Assembly (NCBI GenBank): GCA_003566995.1
Contig: PXBG01000057.1
Span: 1 to 41,130 of the forward strand
Source of the DNA: Syntrophobacteraceae bacterium
Lineage (GTDB): Bacteria; Desulfobacterota; Syntrophobacteria; Syntrophobacterales; Syntrophobacteraceae
Length of the DNA stretch: 41,130 nt
Direction: 5' to 3'
Shown: one piece after another, positions 19,024 to 27,702 of the stretch
How the letters are laid out: each line of letters starts with the position of its first letter
Numbering within the stretch: position 1 is the first letter of the stretch
Notes under the pieces: model-generated
Told to the model about the DNA's origin: nothing
Seen by the model: only the letters and a program-made list of their open reading frames with translations
Database searches by the model: none
Translations under genes and position numbers: made by a program

Positions 19024-20394
19024 TCACGCGCCCAGTTGCGCCGCTAGCTTCTGAAAGTGGTCGCCTCGCTCCTTGTAGTCGGAATACTGGTCGAATGAAG
19101 AACATGCGGGAGAGAGGAGCACCACATCGCCCCCCCGGGCCACTTTGACAGCAGCCTGAAAGGCTTCTTCCAGTCCCCGGAAAGAACGGGTCGTCACAGC
19201 CCCCTGAAGGGCTGACGCGATGCGGGCCCTCGATTCCCCGTACACAAAAGCTCCCCTGCACCGATCTTTAAGGACCCGGGCCAGCGATTCATAGGAGCCC
19301 AGCTTGTCCCTGCCTCCCAGAAGGAGCAGCAGGGGCCGGTCAAAACTCTCCACTGCCTTGATGACCGCCCCCACATTGGTCCCCTTGGAATCATCATAAA
19401 AATCAATGCCTCTCCACCGACGAACCCATTCCAACCGATGGGGAAGGCCCCGGCAACCGCCCAGCACTTCCCTCAGGGCCTGAAGGGGCACCCCCATGGC
19501 GAGACACGTCAATGCGGCAGCCAGCATGTTTTCTTCATTGTGGACTCCGTGAAGCCGGCAGCCCTGCAGATCAATCTCCACGGACACTTCACCCGGAACG
19601 GCAGCCACCAAACGTCCGCCTTGAATTTTTGCGTGGGCCCGGGGGTCATTTCTGCTGAAAAGGAGCACGGAACCCGGAACGGAAGACAACATGCGCCGAC
19701 TGACGGGATCGTCCCCGTTGAGGATGGCACGGTCCCGGGGGCGCTGCCTTGAAAAGAGGGAGAACTTGGACGCTGCGTAGGCCTCGAAACTTTCATAACG
19801 GTCCAGGTGGTCTTCCGTCACATTGAGAAGCACGCCCACGCAAGGGGAAAAGCTCGTGGCCGTGTCCAGCTGAAAACTGCTCACTTCCAGAACCAGGACT
19901 TCCGCCGGCTCCCCATGGAGGATCCATTGACTCAACGGCGTGCCCATGTTTCCCCCCACAAACACTTTCCTGCCCGCGGCCCTGAAGATCTCCCCGATGA
20001 GGTGAGTGGTGGTCGTCTTGCCGTTTGTCCCCGTCACCGCAACAGTGGGCAGATTCACCTGTCGCCAGGCCCACTCCAGTTCGCCCACAATGGGGACTCC
20101 CTGCTGCCGGGCTTTCATGAGGGGCTCGAGGTCCAGGGGAACTCCCGGACTCACAATGATCAGGTCTGCGGACAAGAAGTCATCCAGGCAATGCTCGCCC
20201 AGTCGGAACGCGCAACCCAGTGCTTCCAGTGAATCCAGCTCTCCCCGAAAATGTTCCCTTTGACGAAGGTCTGTGGCGATCACCGGCTCCCCCTGACGAC
20301 GCAGGAGTTCGCACACCGAAAGGCCGGAAACACCCAGACCCACCACCAGGGTGTATTTTCCTCCCAGGCTTTTTTGTGCGTGACTGAAACTCAT
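19024..20394 (-). CDS. murD: UDP-N-acetylmuramoylalanine-D-glutamate ligase MurD
   Basis: Adds D-Glu to UDP-MurNAc-L-Ala. Features are an N-terminal Rossmann motif (YTLVVGLGVSGLSVCELL), the P-loop VTGTNGKTTTTHLIG, NVTEDHLDRY in the central domain, and DDSKGTNVGAVIKAVESF with the C-terminal LLSPACSSFDQYSDYKERGDHF. At 456 residues it is standard. The ATG at 20394 overlaps the murF stop by four bases (ATGA), so translation is probably coupled. In typical dcw order mraY sits between murF and murD; here there is no space for it. Confidence 0.98.
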   Translation of the reverse strand: MSFSHAQKSLGGKYTLVVGLGVSGLSVCELLRRQGEPVIATDLRQREHFRGELDSLEALGCAFRLGEHCLDDFLSADLIIVSPGVPLDLEPLMKARQQGVPIVGELEWAWRQVNLPTVAVTGTNGKTTTTHLIGEIFRAAGRKVFVGGNMGTPLSQWILHGEPAEVLVLEVSSFQLDTATSFSPCVGVLLNVTEDHLDRYESFEAYAASKFSLFSRQRPRDRAILNGDDPVSRRMLSSVPGSVLLFSRNDPRAHAKIQGGRLVAAVPGEVSVEIDLQGCRLHGVHNEENMLAAALTCLAMGVPLQALREVLGGCRGLPHRLEWVRRWRGIDFYDDSKGTNVGAVIKAVESFDRPLLLLLGGRDKLGSYESLARVLKDRCRGAFVYGESRARIASALQGAVTTRSFRGLEEAFQAAVKVARGGDVVLLSPACSSFDQYSDYKERGDHFQKLAAQLGA

Positions 20395-21785
20395 TGCGCC
20401 AGTATCCCCTCCACAACACGCTCCATGCGCATGCCCCGTGAACCCTTCACCAGCACCCAAATCCCATCCATGCCCATGCTCTTCAAATGATTCAGTATGG
20501 CCTCGTGACTCTCCGCATGGATGCAGCGGGAAGAATCCATTCCCGCTGCAATGGCTCCTTCACCGATGCATTTTCCCAGTTGACCCAGAGTGATCAGACG
20601 CTCAATTCCCAAACGGAAAACGTCATGCCCCATTTGAGTGTGCAACGCGGGGCCGGTCTCTCCCAGCTCGCGCATTTCACCCAAAACGGCCACCGAAGGC
20701 CTGGATCCACTGCCCGCGGCCAAAGTCTCCAGAGCCGCAAGCATGGATGCGGGATTGGCGTTGTAAGAATCATCAATGAGAAGACCCTCACCCGGAAGAC
20801 GATGGGTCTGCATTCTCTGTCGCACGGGCTCATGGCCATGAATGCCCGCCACGATGGTGTCGGCGGATTCCCCCAACGCGGTGCAGGTGGCGGCAGCGGC
20901 CACGGCGTTCCGCACCTGGTGCAGCCCGAGCACCGAAAGGGAGACTTCCATTGATTTCCCCAGTATTTCCAGCGAGAATCGGCTTCCCTTTTCATCCATG
21001 TTCACTTTTCCCCTGAGATGAACATCCGCCCGGGGATTGTTCAGAGAAAAAGTGACCTTTCTGCAGCTCAACTCCCCGGCCAAAGGGACGAGCCTTTCAT
21101 CGTCCAGGTTCACGATGGCTGTGCCCTCAGGAGGCAGTTTCTTCCACAGGAGCCCCTTTTCCCGCACGATGTCTTCCAGAGAACGCAGCCCTTCCAGGTG
21201 CGCGGGATGCACATTGGTGATCAGCCCCACAGAAGGTTCAGCCATGGCTGCCAACCGGGACATTTCCCCCGGGACATTGATTCCCATTTCCACGACCGCT
21301 ACGTCGTGTTCAGGCGTCAGGGACAGAAGGGTGAGAGGCACACCCACGAGGTTGTTGAAATTCCCATGATTTTTGAGCACCCGATGATTCCGGGACAAAA
21401 TAGAGCTCACCATCTCCCTGGTGCTCGTCTTTCCATTGCTCCCCGTGACGCCCGCAACGGTCACGGCATGAAGGCGGCGATGGTGCCGGGCAAGGGCTCC
21501 AAGGGCTTCCAACGTATCGGAGACCTGGATGACGGCCACCTTCCCGTGGAAGAGGGAGGGCCCTTGCCACCCCCTGTCATCCACCACCAGGGCTCCCGCC
21601 CGGCGATTCACCGCTGAAGCCAAAAAATCATGGCCGTCATGGTTTTCACCCCTGAGAGCAACAAAACACTCGCCCTTTTCCAGAGAGCGGGAATCCGTAT
21701 TGATGCCCGTGAGGACCTGCCCTGCATCCCCTTGGAGCAAACGCCCTTCAGTGGCGGCGAGAACGTCTCCAACAGTCCATGTCAT
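20391..21785 (-). CDS. murF: UDP-MurNAc-tripeptide-D-alanyl-D-alanine ligase MurF
   Basis: Joins D-Ala-D-Ala to the tripeptide precursor. The N-terminal domain shows TDSRSLEKGECFVAL, the P-loop reads VTGSNGKTSTREMVSSIL, and the middle has EMGINVPGEMSRLAAMAEP. The C-terminal domain has IDDSYNANPASMLAALETL and GEMRELG. All are typical of MurF. Two starts are possible: GTG at 21797 or ATG at 21785. GAGGTGG spaced nine bases from the latter favours 21785, giving 464 residues. It starts 13 bases after the murE stop and overlaps murD by four bases. Confidence 0.97.
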   Translation of the reverse strand: MTWTVGDVLAATEGRLLQGDAGQVLTGINTDSRSLEKGECFVALRGENHDGHDFLASAVNRRAGALVVDDRGWQGPSLFHGKVAVIQVSDTLEALGALARHHRRLHAVTVAGVTGSNGKTSTREMVSSILSRNHRVLKNHGNFNNLVGVPLTLLSLTPEHDVAVVEMGINVPGEMSRLAAMAEPSVGLITNVHPAHLEGLRSLEDIVREKGLLWKKLPPEGTAIVNLDDERLVPLAGELSCRKVTFSLNNPRADVHLRGKVNMDEKGSRFSLEILGKSMEVSLSVLGLHQVRNAVAAAATCTALGESADTIVAGIHGHEPVRQRMQTHRLPGEGLLIDDSYNANPASMLAALETLAAGSGSRPSVAVLGEMRELGETGPALHTQMGHDVFRLGIERLITLGQLGKCIGEGAIAAGMDSSRCIHAESHEAILNHLKSMGMDGIWVLVKGSRGMRMERVVEGILAQ

Positions 21786-21798
21786 GACTTTTTCCACC

Positions 21799-23340
21799 TC
21801 AGGAAACCTTGCGCTTGAGGGAGTTGAAACAGCTCACCACAACTTCCCGATCGTCAAAGGAAAGAACCTTGTCTCCCACCAGCTGATACGTCTCATGCCC
21901 TTTTCCGGCGATGAGGATCACATCGTAGGGCCTGGCGCGGGAGAGGGCGAACTCGATGGCCTTTCTTCTGTCCCCTTCCATCACATATCCCCTTGCGGCG
22001 GTGAATGCATCGCCAGGATCGAGCAGGGGCATCCTCTCCATTTTGATTCCGGCTTCTATGTCACGGAGAATTTGTTCAGGAACTTCACTGCGGGGGTTGT
22101 CGCTGGTCAAAACCACCAGGTCTCCCGCCCTGGCTGCGACCTGTCCCATGAGGGGGCGTTTTCTGCGGTCACGGTCACCCCCGCAGCCGAAGACCACCCA
22201 AAGCCTTCCCCGCGTCATTTCCCTCAGGCACTCCAGTGCCTTTTCCAGAGCGTCAGGCGTGTGGGCATAGTCCACCACCACCACACCGTCAAAATCCGGG
22301 GGAACGGCAACCCTCTGAAGCCTTCCGTTCACATGGGAAATTTTTTCAAGGCCTCTCCGGACATCCGCCGGTTTCATGCCAAGGGCGAGGGAGGTGGTTG
22401 CAGCACACAAAAGATTGTAAAGGTTCAGCCGTCCGAGCAGAGGCGAAGCCACTTCCATCTCCATGCCGGGCATGGAGAAAAGGGCACGAATTCCCCTCCC
22501 GCTCAGTTCCACCTGGCGGGCCTGCACGGTGGCATTCTCCGAGGAAACGCCGAAGCTCCACAAACCCGACTCCAGCCATTGGGACAAACGGCTGCCAAAA
22601 GGGTCATCTTCATTGACCACGGCCACGAACCCCTCGCCTCCCGCGGGCAGTATTTCCTTGAACAGCAAGGCTTTGGCTGCAAAGTACTCTTCCATGGTTT
22701 CATGAAAGTCCAGGTGGTCCTGCGAAAGGTTTGTGAAAACTCCGGCCTTGAATATGCATGAATCCACGCGCCCCAAAGCCAACGCATGGGAAGAAACCTC
22801 CATCAGCACATGGGTCACTCCATCCTGAACCATCTCATGCAGCAGAGCCTGCAAATCCGGAGACTCGGGAGTCGTCATGGGAGCCGGCAACTCCTTTCCG
22901 CCCCAGCGGTATGCCAGTGTTCCGATCACCCCCACTTTGCAGCCCGCTTCCCTGAGGATGCTCTCCAGGAGCAGGGTGGTGGTGGTTTTTCCATTGGTTC
23001 CCGTCACTCCAATGAGACAGAGACGCCTGGAAGGGTGATCATAAAATTTTGCTGACAGGGTGGATAAAACGCGTCGCGTGTCGGGGACAAGCACAGCGGT
23101 CACGGACAGAGGCTCCCGTGGCAGCTCCTCCGCGACGACCGCAGCGGCACCCTTACGAATTGCCTGGGCTATGTATCGATGGCCGTCCTGCTTCGCTCCC
23201 CTGACGGCCACAAACAGATCCCCCTCCGTGACCTTTCGGCTGTCATAGGCCAGGCCCCTCACGGGCACATCCATGTTCCCGTCAGTCTCCGCAATTTCAA
23301 CATTTGAAAACAATTGCTGCAAAGTTTTCACTGTCCGCAC
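21799..23340 (-). CDS. murE: UDP-MurNAc-L-Ala-D-Glu:meso-diaminopimelate ligase MurE
   Basis: Adds the third residue of the stem peptide. The P-loop is VTGTNGKTTTTLLLESIL, followed by TTPESPDLQALLHEM and SSHALALGRVD. The C-terminal region contains DYAHTPDALEKAL, the GCGGDRDRRKRPLMG block and the motif DNPR (TSDNPRSE), which marks meso-diaminopimelate-specific MurE rather than the lysine type. The cell wall is therefore inferred to be the usual Gram-negative A1gamma type. The 5' end is uncertain: candidates are TTG 23355, GTG 23340 (GAGGG nine bases upstream, chosen) and GTG 23331. ftsI ends at 23374. Confidence 0.96.
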   Translation of the reverse strand: MRTVKTLQQLFSNVEIAETDGNMDVPVRGLAYDSRKVTEGDLFVAVRGAKQDGHRYIAQAIRKGAAAVVAEELPREPLSVTAVLVPDTRRVLSTLSAKFYDHPSRRLCLIGVTGTNGKTTTTLLLESILREAGCKVGVIGTLAYRWGGKELPAPMTTPESPDLQALLHEMVQDGVTHVLMEVSSHALALGRVDSCIFKAGVFTNLSQDHLDFHETMEEYFAAKALLFKEILPAGGEGFVAVVNEDDPFGSRLSQWLESGLWSFGVSSENATVQARQVELSGRGIRALFSMPGMEMEVASPLLGRLNLYNLLCAATTSLALGMKPADVRRGLEKISHVNGRLQRVAVPPDFDGVVVVDYAHTPDALEKALECLREMTRGRLWVVFGCGGDRDRRKRPLMGQVAARAGDLVVLTSDNPRSEVPEQILRDIEAGIKMERMPLLDPGDAFTAARGYVMEGDRRKAIEFALSRARPYDVILIAGKGHETYQLVGDKVLSFDDREVVVSCFNSLKRKVS

Positions 23341-23373
23341 ACCCGGTTCCCTCAAAACCCAGGGGGAGACCAG

Positions 23374-25284
23374 CTATTCCCCCGAAAGGCCCCTGTCCTT
23401 GTCTCTTTTATAGCTGTACACAAACGAGGGCATGGGACGGCTGATCCTCGTCCTGCCCCATGATTCCCTGTCCTGAGAGCGGGAAGTTTCCTGAGACAGC
23501 TCCTCCTCACCCCTTCCTTCACCACCGGCAACTGAACCGGCCCACTGAAACCCCTCTGCCGGCACTCGCTCAAAATTGGAAGGCATCACTCCCAAATAGG
23601 GCAAGGCCTTTGCGGCAAACTCGCGAAACACGGGAGCAGCCACAGCGCCTCCGTAGATGGCCCCCTGCGGCTCCTGAATCACCACGGTGATGACCAGTTT
23701 CGGGTCTTCTGCGGGCACAAATCCTGTAAAAGATGACGTGTAGCGGTCTGAAGAATAACGACCCGTTTCCGGGTCCACCACCTGGGCCGTTCCCGTTTTT
23801 CCGGCCACGGTGTATCCCTCGGGCACCGCATTCACGCCCGTTCCTCCCTCTTCCGTGACCAGGCGCATCATTTGTGTCACCTGCCGGGCAGTCCACGGGC
23901 TGAGCACTCTCCGTCGCGACCGGGAGTCGCGGGCATCCAACACTGTCCCGTCAGAATTCACGTGGCGACGAACAAGGACGGGCTCCGAAAACTCTCCCCC
24001 GTTGGCTATGCAGGCAATGCCCACCGTCAACTGAAGCGCCGTCACACCTATGCTTTGTCCAAAGCCGGTGGTGGCCAGATCAATGGGGCGCCATTTTCCT
24101 TCGGGGCGCACCAGTCCCTTGATTTCTCCGGGCAAATCGATATTGGTCGGACTCCCGAAACCAAAGGACCGGATATAGCCGGCATATTTTTCCCTGCCCA
24201 GTTCCAGTGCGATCTTGCTCGCCGCTATGTTGCTCGAGTACTTGATCACTTCCGGCACAGTGAGCCAGCCGTGAGGGCGAACGTCCCTGATCGTGTGCCC
24301 TGCGACGCGACCCCTCCCATTGTCACAGAAAATGCGGTCATTCACGGTCACGACCTTTTCTTCCAGCGCGGCCCCCATCAGAAAAACCTTAAAGGTGGAT
24401 CCTGGTTCGAAAGCATCGGTGATCGCCCTGTTCCTCCAGTGAGAAGCACTTGTCCTGCCCGGCAGATTGGGATCAAAGGACGGCCAGTTAGCCATGGCAT
24501 AGATTTCAAAGGTGCGGGGATTGAGCACCACAATCTGACCGGCTGCAGCTTGGTATTTGAGAGCCGCCTTCTCCAGTTCATGCTCGGCAACGTACTGGAG
24601 AAAAGCATCCAGGCTCAGCTGAAGCCCCCATGACTCGCGAGGCTGCGGAGGCGGCTCAGGAGCATGCCAGAGGCTTTTCCTGCCCCCATCCCTCAACTGC
24701 CCGAAAACTCTGTGGTCTTTTGTCAAAAAGTCATCATGAATCTTCTCAAGCCCTTCCAGGCCTTCCCCGTCCAATCCCACAAAGCCCAGGACCTGTCCCC
24801 CAAGCTGGCGGTAGGGATAAAAGCGCTTGTATTCTCTGGTGAACCCGAGCCCCCGAGCCCCGAGGGCCTCCACCCGCATGGCATCCCCATCGGTCATTTG
24901 CCTTTTGAGCCAGACAAACCGTCGTTGCGATTTGAGTTTAGCCGCCAGATTCTTTTCACAGTCTCCCAGAATGCCGGAGAGGCTCCTGGCCAGTTGCAAA
25001 GGATCTTCCACATGCTGAGCATCCGCATAGAGAGAGGGTTGCGGCACCGAGTAAGAAAGGAGACGGCCGCGGCTGTCGTAAATGGAGCCGCGGTAGCTGG
25101 GAACCTTGAGAGTGGTCTGAACCTGCGCCCTGCTCCGTTCCGCCCAGGTGGCGTGCTCCATGATCTGCAGACCCACCGCTTTCCAGATCACGAGACTGAA
25201 ACCCGAAACCACTGCCGCATAAAAAAACCAATGACAAAGCCAGTAGCGGCGGTTCAGAATTTTTTCGGCCTTGCGGGCACTCAC
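23374..25284 (-). CDS. ftsI: Septal peptidoglycan transpeptidase FtsI (PBP3)
   Basis: Class B penicillin-binding protein of the divisome. There is a short basic N-terminus, one membrane helix at about 15-35, a pedestal domain, and a transpeptidase domain with the three catalytic motifs STFK (Ser near 296), SSN (near 350) and KTGT (near 496). There is no recognisable PASTA domain; the C-terminal 60 residues are Glu/Arg/Ser-rich and probably disordered. The frame opens at TTG 25329, but GTG 25284 has AAGGA nine bases upstream and is preferred, giving 636 residues. The gap to ftsL is 212 bases with no evident gene. Confidence 0.95.
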   Translation of the reverse strand: MSARKAEKILNRRYWLCHWFFYAAVVSGFSLVIWKAVGLQIMEHATWAERSRAQVQTTLKVPSYRGSIYDSRGRLLSYSVPQPSLYADAQHVEDPLQLARSLSGILGDCEKNLAAKLKSQRRFVWLKRQMTDGDAMRVEALGARGLGFTREYKRFYPYRQLGGQVLGFVGLDGEGLEGLEKIHDDFLTKDHRVFGQLRDGGRKSLWHAPEPPPQPRESWGLQLSLDAFLQYVAEHELEKAALKYQAAAGQIVVLNPRTFEIYAMANWPSFDPNLPGRTSASHWRNRAITDAFEPGSTFKVFLMGAALEEKVVTVNDRIFCDNGRGRVAGHTIRDVRPHGWLTVPEVIKYSSNIAASKIALELGREKYAGYIRSFGFGSPTNIDLPGEIKGLVRPEGKWRPIDLATTGFGQSIGVTALQLTVGIACIANGGEFSEPVLVRRHVNSDGTVLDARDSRSRRRVLSPWTARQVTQMMRLVTEEGGTGVNAVPEGYTVAGKTGTAQVVDPETGRYSSDRYTSSFTGFVPAEDPKLVITVVIQEPQGAIYGGAVAAPVFREFAAKALPYLGVMPSNFERVPAEGFQWAGSVAGGEGRGEEELSQETSRSQDRESWGRTRISRPMPSFVYSYKRDKDRGLSGE

Positions 25285-25496
25285 GTCGTCGCATCCTTCC
25301 AAAGCGCTCGCGCATGCGAACCAAACCAAGCTGACACAAACCCTCGCCAGGATTTCTCACCCCTTGGAGAGCAAACCTTGCGGAAGTTTTCTGGTGATCC
25401 CTGAAACCCGGGTCGCGGACTCTCTTCGAGAAACGCTGTTCACAGGACGAGGCGAAAAAGGAGAGTGAAGGAATCTGAAAATCACATGGCGCTGAA

Positions 25497-25847
25497 TCAG
25501 GGGTTGACTCCATTTTGCATCATGAATCTGCGGCTCTTTGGGGGAGGGCTCAGTTCAAACCTCTCGCGGCCCAATTCTTCCAGCAGATAGGGATCCCCAA
25601 ACTGTGCCCATTCCAGGCGAAGCTTCCTCTGAGTTTCAAGCAGCTGCTCATGCTGCCCATACAAGCGTGCCAGCTGATAATTGAACTGGACCTGCTGCAC
25701 ATGCAGCCACACATAGATCAGGGAAAAAATGGCCAGTCCGACCCCAAGAATGCCCAACAAAAGCAGACTTTTATGGGGAGAACTCTCCCGAAAAGCGACC
25801 GTCAGTCCCTTCATGTGCTCATTGCTGTTCGCTTTTCTTTCCCCCAT
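25497..25847 (-). CDS. ftsL: Cell division protein FtsL (putative)
   Basis: Small bitopic divisome protein that pairs with FtsB and FtsQ. The predicted protein of about 116 residues has a basic N-terminus, one membrane helix (LLLLGILGVGLAIFSLIYVWL), then a heptad-rich segment (QVQFNYQLARLYGQHEQLLETQRKLRLEW) typical of the FtsL coiled coil, ending with a leucine/arginine motif (YLLEELGRERFEL). Primary sequence conservation is weak, so the call rests on topology and position between rsmH and ftsI. The start is uncertain: ATG 25847 or ATG 25814, neither with a strong Shine-Dalgarno; the frame itself opens at 25937. Confidence 0.85.
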   Translation of the reverse strand: MGERKANSNEHMKGLTVAFRESSPHKSLLLLGILGVGLAIFSLIYVWLHVQQVQFNYQLARLYGQHEQLLETQRKLRLEWAQFGDPYLLEELGRERFELSPPPKSRRFMMQNGVNP

Positions 25848-25949
25848 ATGTGACAAAACCCTGTTTTTTTTAAAATCTGTGCACAAAAAACATCCGGCCT
25901 GGCGCTGGTCCCGCCGAAAGAAAACAGAAGGCAGCAACGCCCCTTTCCA

Positions 25950-26897
25950 TCACAGCTTTTCCACTGCCCTGAGCCTGGCACTTCGAGCCCTGGGGTTGCG
26001 ATTCGTCTCTTCTTCGCCGGGCTTCACCGCCTTTTTCGTGAGCAACCTCGCGAGGGGACGCCCTTCACACTGGCATTGAAGAAGGCTCACGGGGCACCGG
26101 CAATCCTTGCTCCATCGTCTCATTCTTTCCTTGACCAGTCGATCTTCCAGCGAGTGAAAGGCCACGATGCAGAGCCTCCCTCCCGGCTTGAGGAGCTCCA
26201 GAGCATGCTCCAGAAAATCCTCAAGTGCTTTCAGCTCGTCATTCACAGCGATTCTGAGAGCTTGAAAGGTACGGGTCGCGGGATGGATTCGCCATTTTTT
26301 TTCTGTTCCTGGCACCACCCCCCTGATCAGTTCTGCCAGTTGCAGAGTGGTGGTGAAAGGCTGAGTTTTCCTTTGGGACACGATGGCTCTGGCAATGCGC
26401 CTGGCCCAGCGGTCCTCTCCCAGGTGAAAGATCAGCCTGGCCAGTTCCGCTTCTTTGAGCGTGTTCACAAGGTCGGCCGCAGATCGGGGAATTTCCGTGT
26501 CCATGCGCATGTCCAGAGGCCCCTCCCTGGAAAAGCTGAATCCGCGGCGGGGATCTTCCAACTGAAAGCTTGAAACCCCCAGGTCCAGCACGACTCCATC
26601 GGCCTGCCCCAGCTCCAGCTCGGGCAGGATTTGGTGCAACCGGGCAAAACTCGCCTTTTTCAAAATCACCCGCACTGAAGGCTCATCAAGACTCGCCCGC
26701 ACCCTGGAAACAGCGTCAGAATCCCAATCCACACCCAGCAGGACTCCTCCGGGCCTGATGCTTTTGACGATCCTTCGGGCGTAGCCCCCTCCCCCCAGGG
26801 TGCCATCAACGTAGAAGCCACCCGGACGGCAGTTCAGGTGGTCCATTGCCGCATTCACAAGGACGGGCACATGTTCTTGGGCAGAGGTTTCTCGCAT
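25950..26897 (-). CDS. rsmH: 16S rRNA (cytosine-1402-N4)-methyltransferase RsmH (MraW)
   Basis: SAM-dependent methyltransferase modifying C1402 of 16S rRNA in the decoding site. Characteristic blocks are HVPVLVNAAMDHL, the SAM-binding YVDGTLGGGGYARRIV, DLGVSSFQLEDPRRGFSF, RMDTEIPRSAADLVNTL, TRTFQALRIAVNDEL and LCIVAFHSLEDRLVK. The length of 315 residues is standard. It begins six bases after the mraZ stop, as in nearly all dcw clusters. The C-terminal tail (NPRARSARLRAVEKL) is also typical. Confidence 0.98.
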   Translation of the reverse strand: MRETSAQEHVPVLVNAAMDHLNCRPGGFYVDGTLGGGGYARRIVKSIRPGGVLLGVDWDSDAVSRVRASLDEPSVRVILKKASFARLHQILPELELGQADGVVLDLGVSSFQLEDPRRGFSFSREGPLDMRMDTEIPRSAADLVNTLKEAELARLIFHLGEDRWARRIARAIVSQRKTQPFTTTLQLAELIRGVVPGTEKKWRIHPATRTFQALRIAVNDELKALEDFLEHALELLKPGGRLCIVAFHSLEDRLVKERMRRWSKDCRCPVSLLQCQCEGRPLARLLTKKAVKPGEEETNRNPRARSARLRAVEKL

Positions 26898-26903
26898 GGC
26901 ATC

Positions 26904-27371
26904 CTACAGGCCAAAAGAAGCCGCATAATCAGTGTAGCGTTGATAGTTTTCCTTTTCCTTCATTTCCTCCCTGTAGGCGCTCCACAGGACTTTGTCCCAG
27001 ATTTCAAAGCCCTTGAGCGTTCCAAGAAGAACCACATGGGTGTTGAGGCGCCCTTCTGCCCTCAAGGCAGGAGGAATCAGGACACGACCCTTGCTGTCAA
27101 ATTCGCATTCCTCAGCATAGGAGATCTGCATTCGAAGGTAGGCGTGAGAGTCGGGAGAAACCAGAGAAAGTTCGCTTGCTTTTTCTTCAATGAGCTCCCA
27201 TGTTTCAGGCGGATAAGCCACCAGACAATGGTCCCTCTTGGTGATGATCAGCGCATCCGTATAGTGCTGCTGCAGGACTTCACGGTACTTGGCAGGGATT
27301 CTCAGCCGCCCCTTGGCGTCCAGCCGGTTTTCTGACTGACCTCTGAAAAATGGCTTCTTGAGGATTCCCAC
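26904..27371 (-). CDS. mraZ: Transcriptional regulator MraZ
   Basis: DNA-binding regulator of the dcw cluster that assembles as a ring. The protein has two SpoVT/AbrB-like repeats, each with the loop motif: first GQSENRLDAKGRLRIPAKYRE near the start, second EECEFDSKGRVLIPPALR near residue 100. A GTG at 27371 preceded by AGGGGG gives 155 residues and fits the family; the frame remains open to 27425. The GTG and its Shine-Dalgarno lie inside the MraZ-box repeat array, so the protein should repress its own transcription and perhaps its translation start. It is the first gene of the cluster. Confidence 0.96.
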   Translation of the reverse strand: MGILKKPFFRGQSENRLDAKGRLRIPAKYREVLQQHYTDALIITKRDHCLVAYPPETWELIEEKASELSLVSPDSHAYLRMQISYAEECEFDSKGRVLIPPALRAEGRLNTHVVLLGTLKGFEIWDKVLWSAYREEMKEKENYQRYTDYAASFGL

Positions 27372-27399
27372 CTTGCCCCCTTTTTCCCACTTTTTCCCA
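27366..27399 (-). promoter_or_regulatory. MraZ-box operator (TGGGA repeats)
   Basis: On the minus strand TGGGA occurs at 27399-27395, 27389-27385 and 27370-27366, with a degenerate GGGGC box at 27379-27375. Spacings are 10, 10 and 9 bases, so the boxes lie on one helical face. MraZ of E. coli and mollicutes is known to bind TGGG repeats with this period in front of its own gene. The array begins a few bases after the predicted transcription start and extends into the mraZ start codon. Confidence 0.8.
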
Positions 27400-27409
27400 C
27401 TTTTTTTCC

Positions 27410-27438
27410 TATCTAGCACCCCCATACTTCACTGTCAA
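27410..27438 (-). promoter_or_regulatory. Candidate sigma70 promoter of the dcw cluster
   Basis: A perfect TTGACA (27438-27433, minus strand) is followed 17 bases later by TAGATA (27415-27410), a weaker -10. Transcription would begin near 27403, immediately before the MraZ boxes, which suits repression by steric blocking. No second strong promoter was found within the cluster. Confidence 0.65.
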
Positions 27439-27572
27439 ACGCTAATCCTGCTGCAATGCAAATAATCGGAAACTCATGAGCTGGCAGAAAAATCCAAGAG
27501 ATTCTGAAATTTTAGTGCCGCTAAAAACATTGAGGGAGAACAGGGCCACATGAAGAGGGTGAAAGGGGCTTG

Positions 27573-27702
27573 TTGCTTCGAGGGGCTTTTCGTGCTACTA
27601 AATCTCTGTGGAAATGGGGATGCCTTCAAGGGTATTCCAAAAAACTCCACCGAAAAGCCTCTGCTGAAAACCACGGCCTTCCCCAAGGAGCAGAGGCTTT
27701 TT
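27573..27702 (+). ncRNA. Candidate small RNA of about 95 nt with intrinsic terminator
   Basis: A possible promoter (TTGCTT 27573-27578, 17-base spacer, TACTAA 27596-27601) would start RNA near 27608. That is exactly where a stem begins: GTGGA 27608-27612 pairs with TCCAC 27646-27650 and encloses an 8-pair hairpin (27617-27624 with 27631-27638, loop TTCAAG). A terminator follows: a 13-base perfect inverted repeat (27653-27665 with 27689-27701) ending in T residues. No coding potential with a ribosome site was seen. The terminator is symmetric, so a minus-strand RNA from the 27700-27830 side is also possible. I could not match it to 6S RNA or another known family. Confidence 0.45.
27653..27702. 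terminator. Strong inverted-repeat terminator, possibly bidirectional
   Basis: AAAAGCCTCTGCT (27653-27665) and AGCAGAGGCTTTT (27689-27701) are perfectly complementary around a 23-base loop, with A and T runs on the two sides. No protein gene ends here on either strand, which is the main reason to suspect a non-coding transcript or a leader attenuator for the gene starting at 27845. Confidence 0.7.

Noticed and set aside
24956-25513. 185-codon minus-strand frame across the ftsI start
   Set aside because: It overlaps the ftsI coding region in another frame, and its sequence has no domain or ribosome site.
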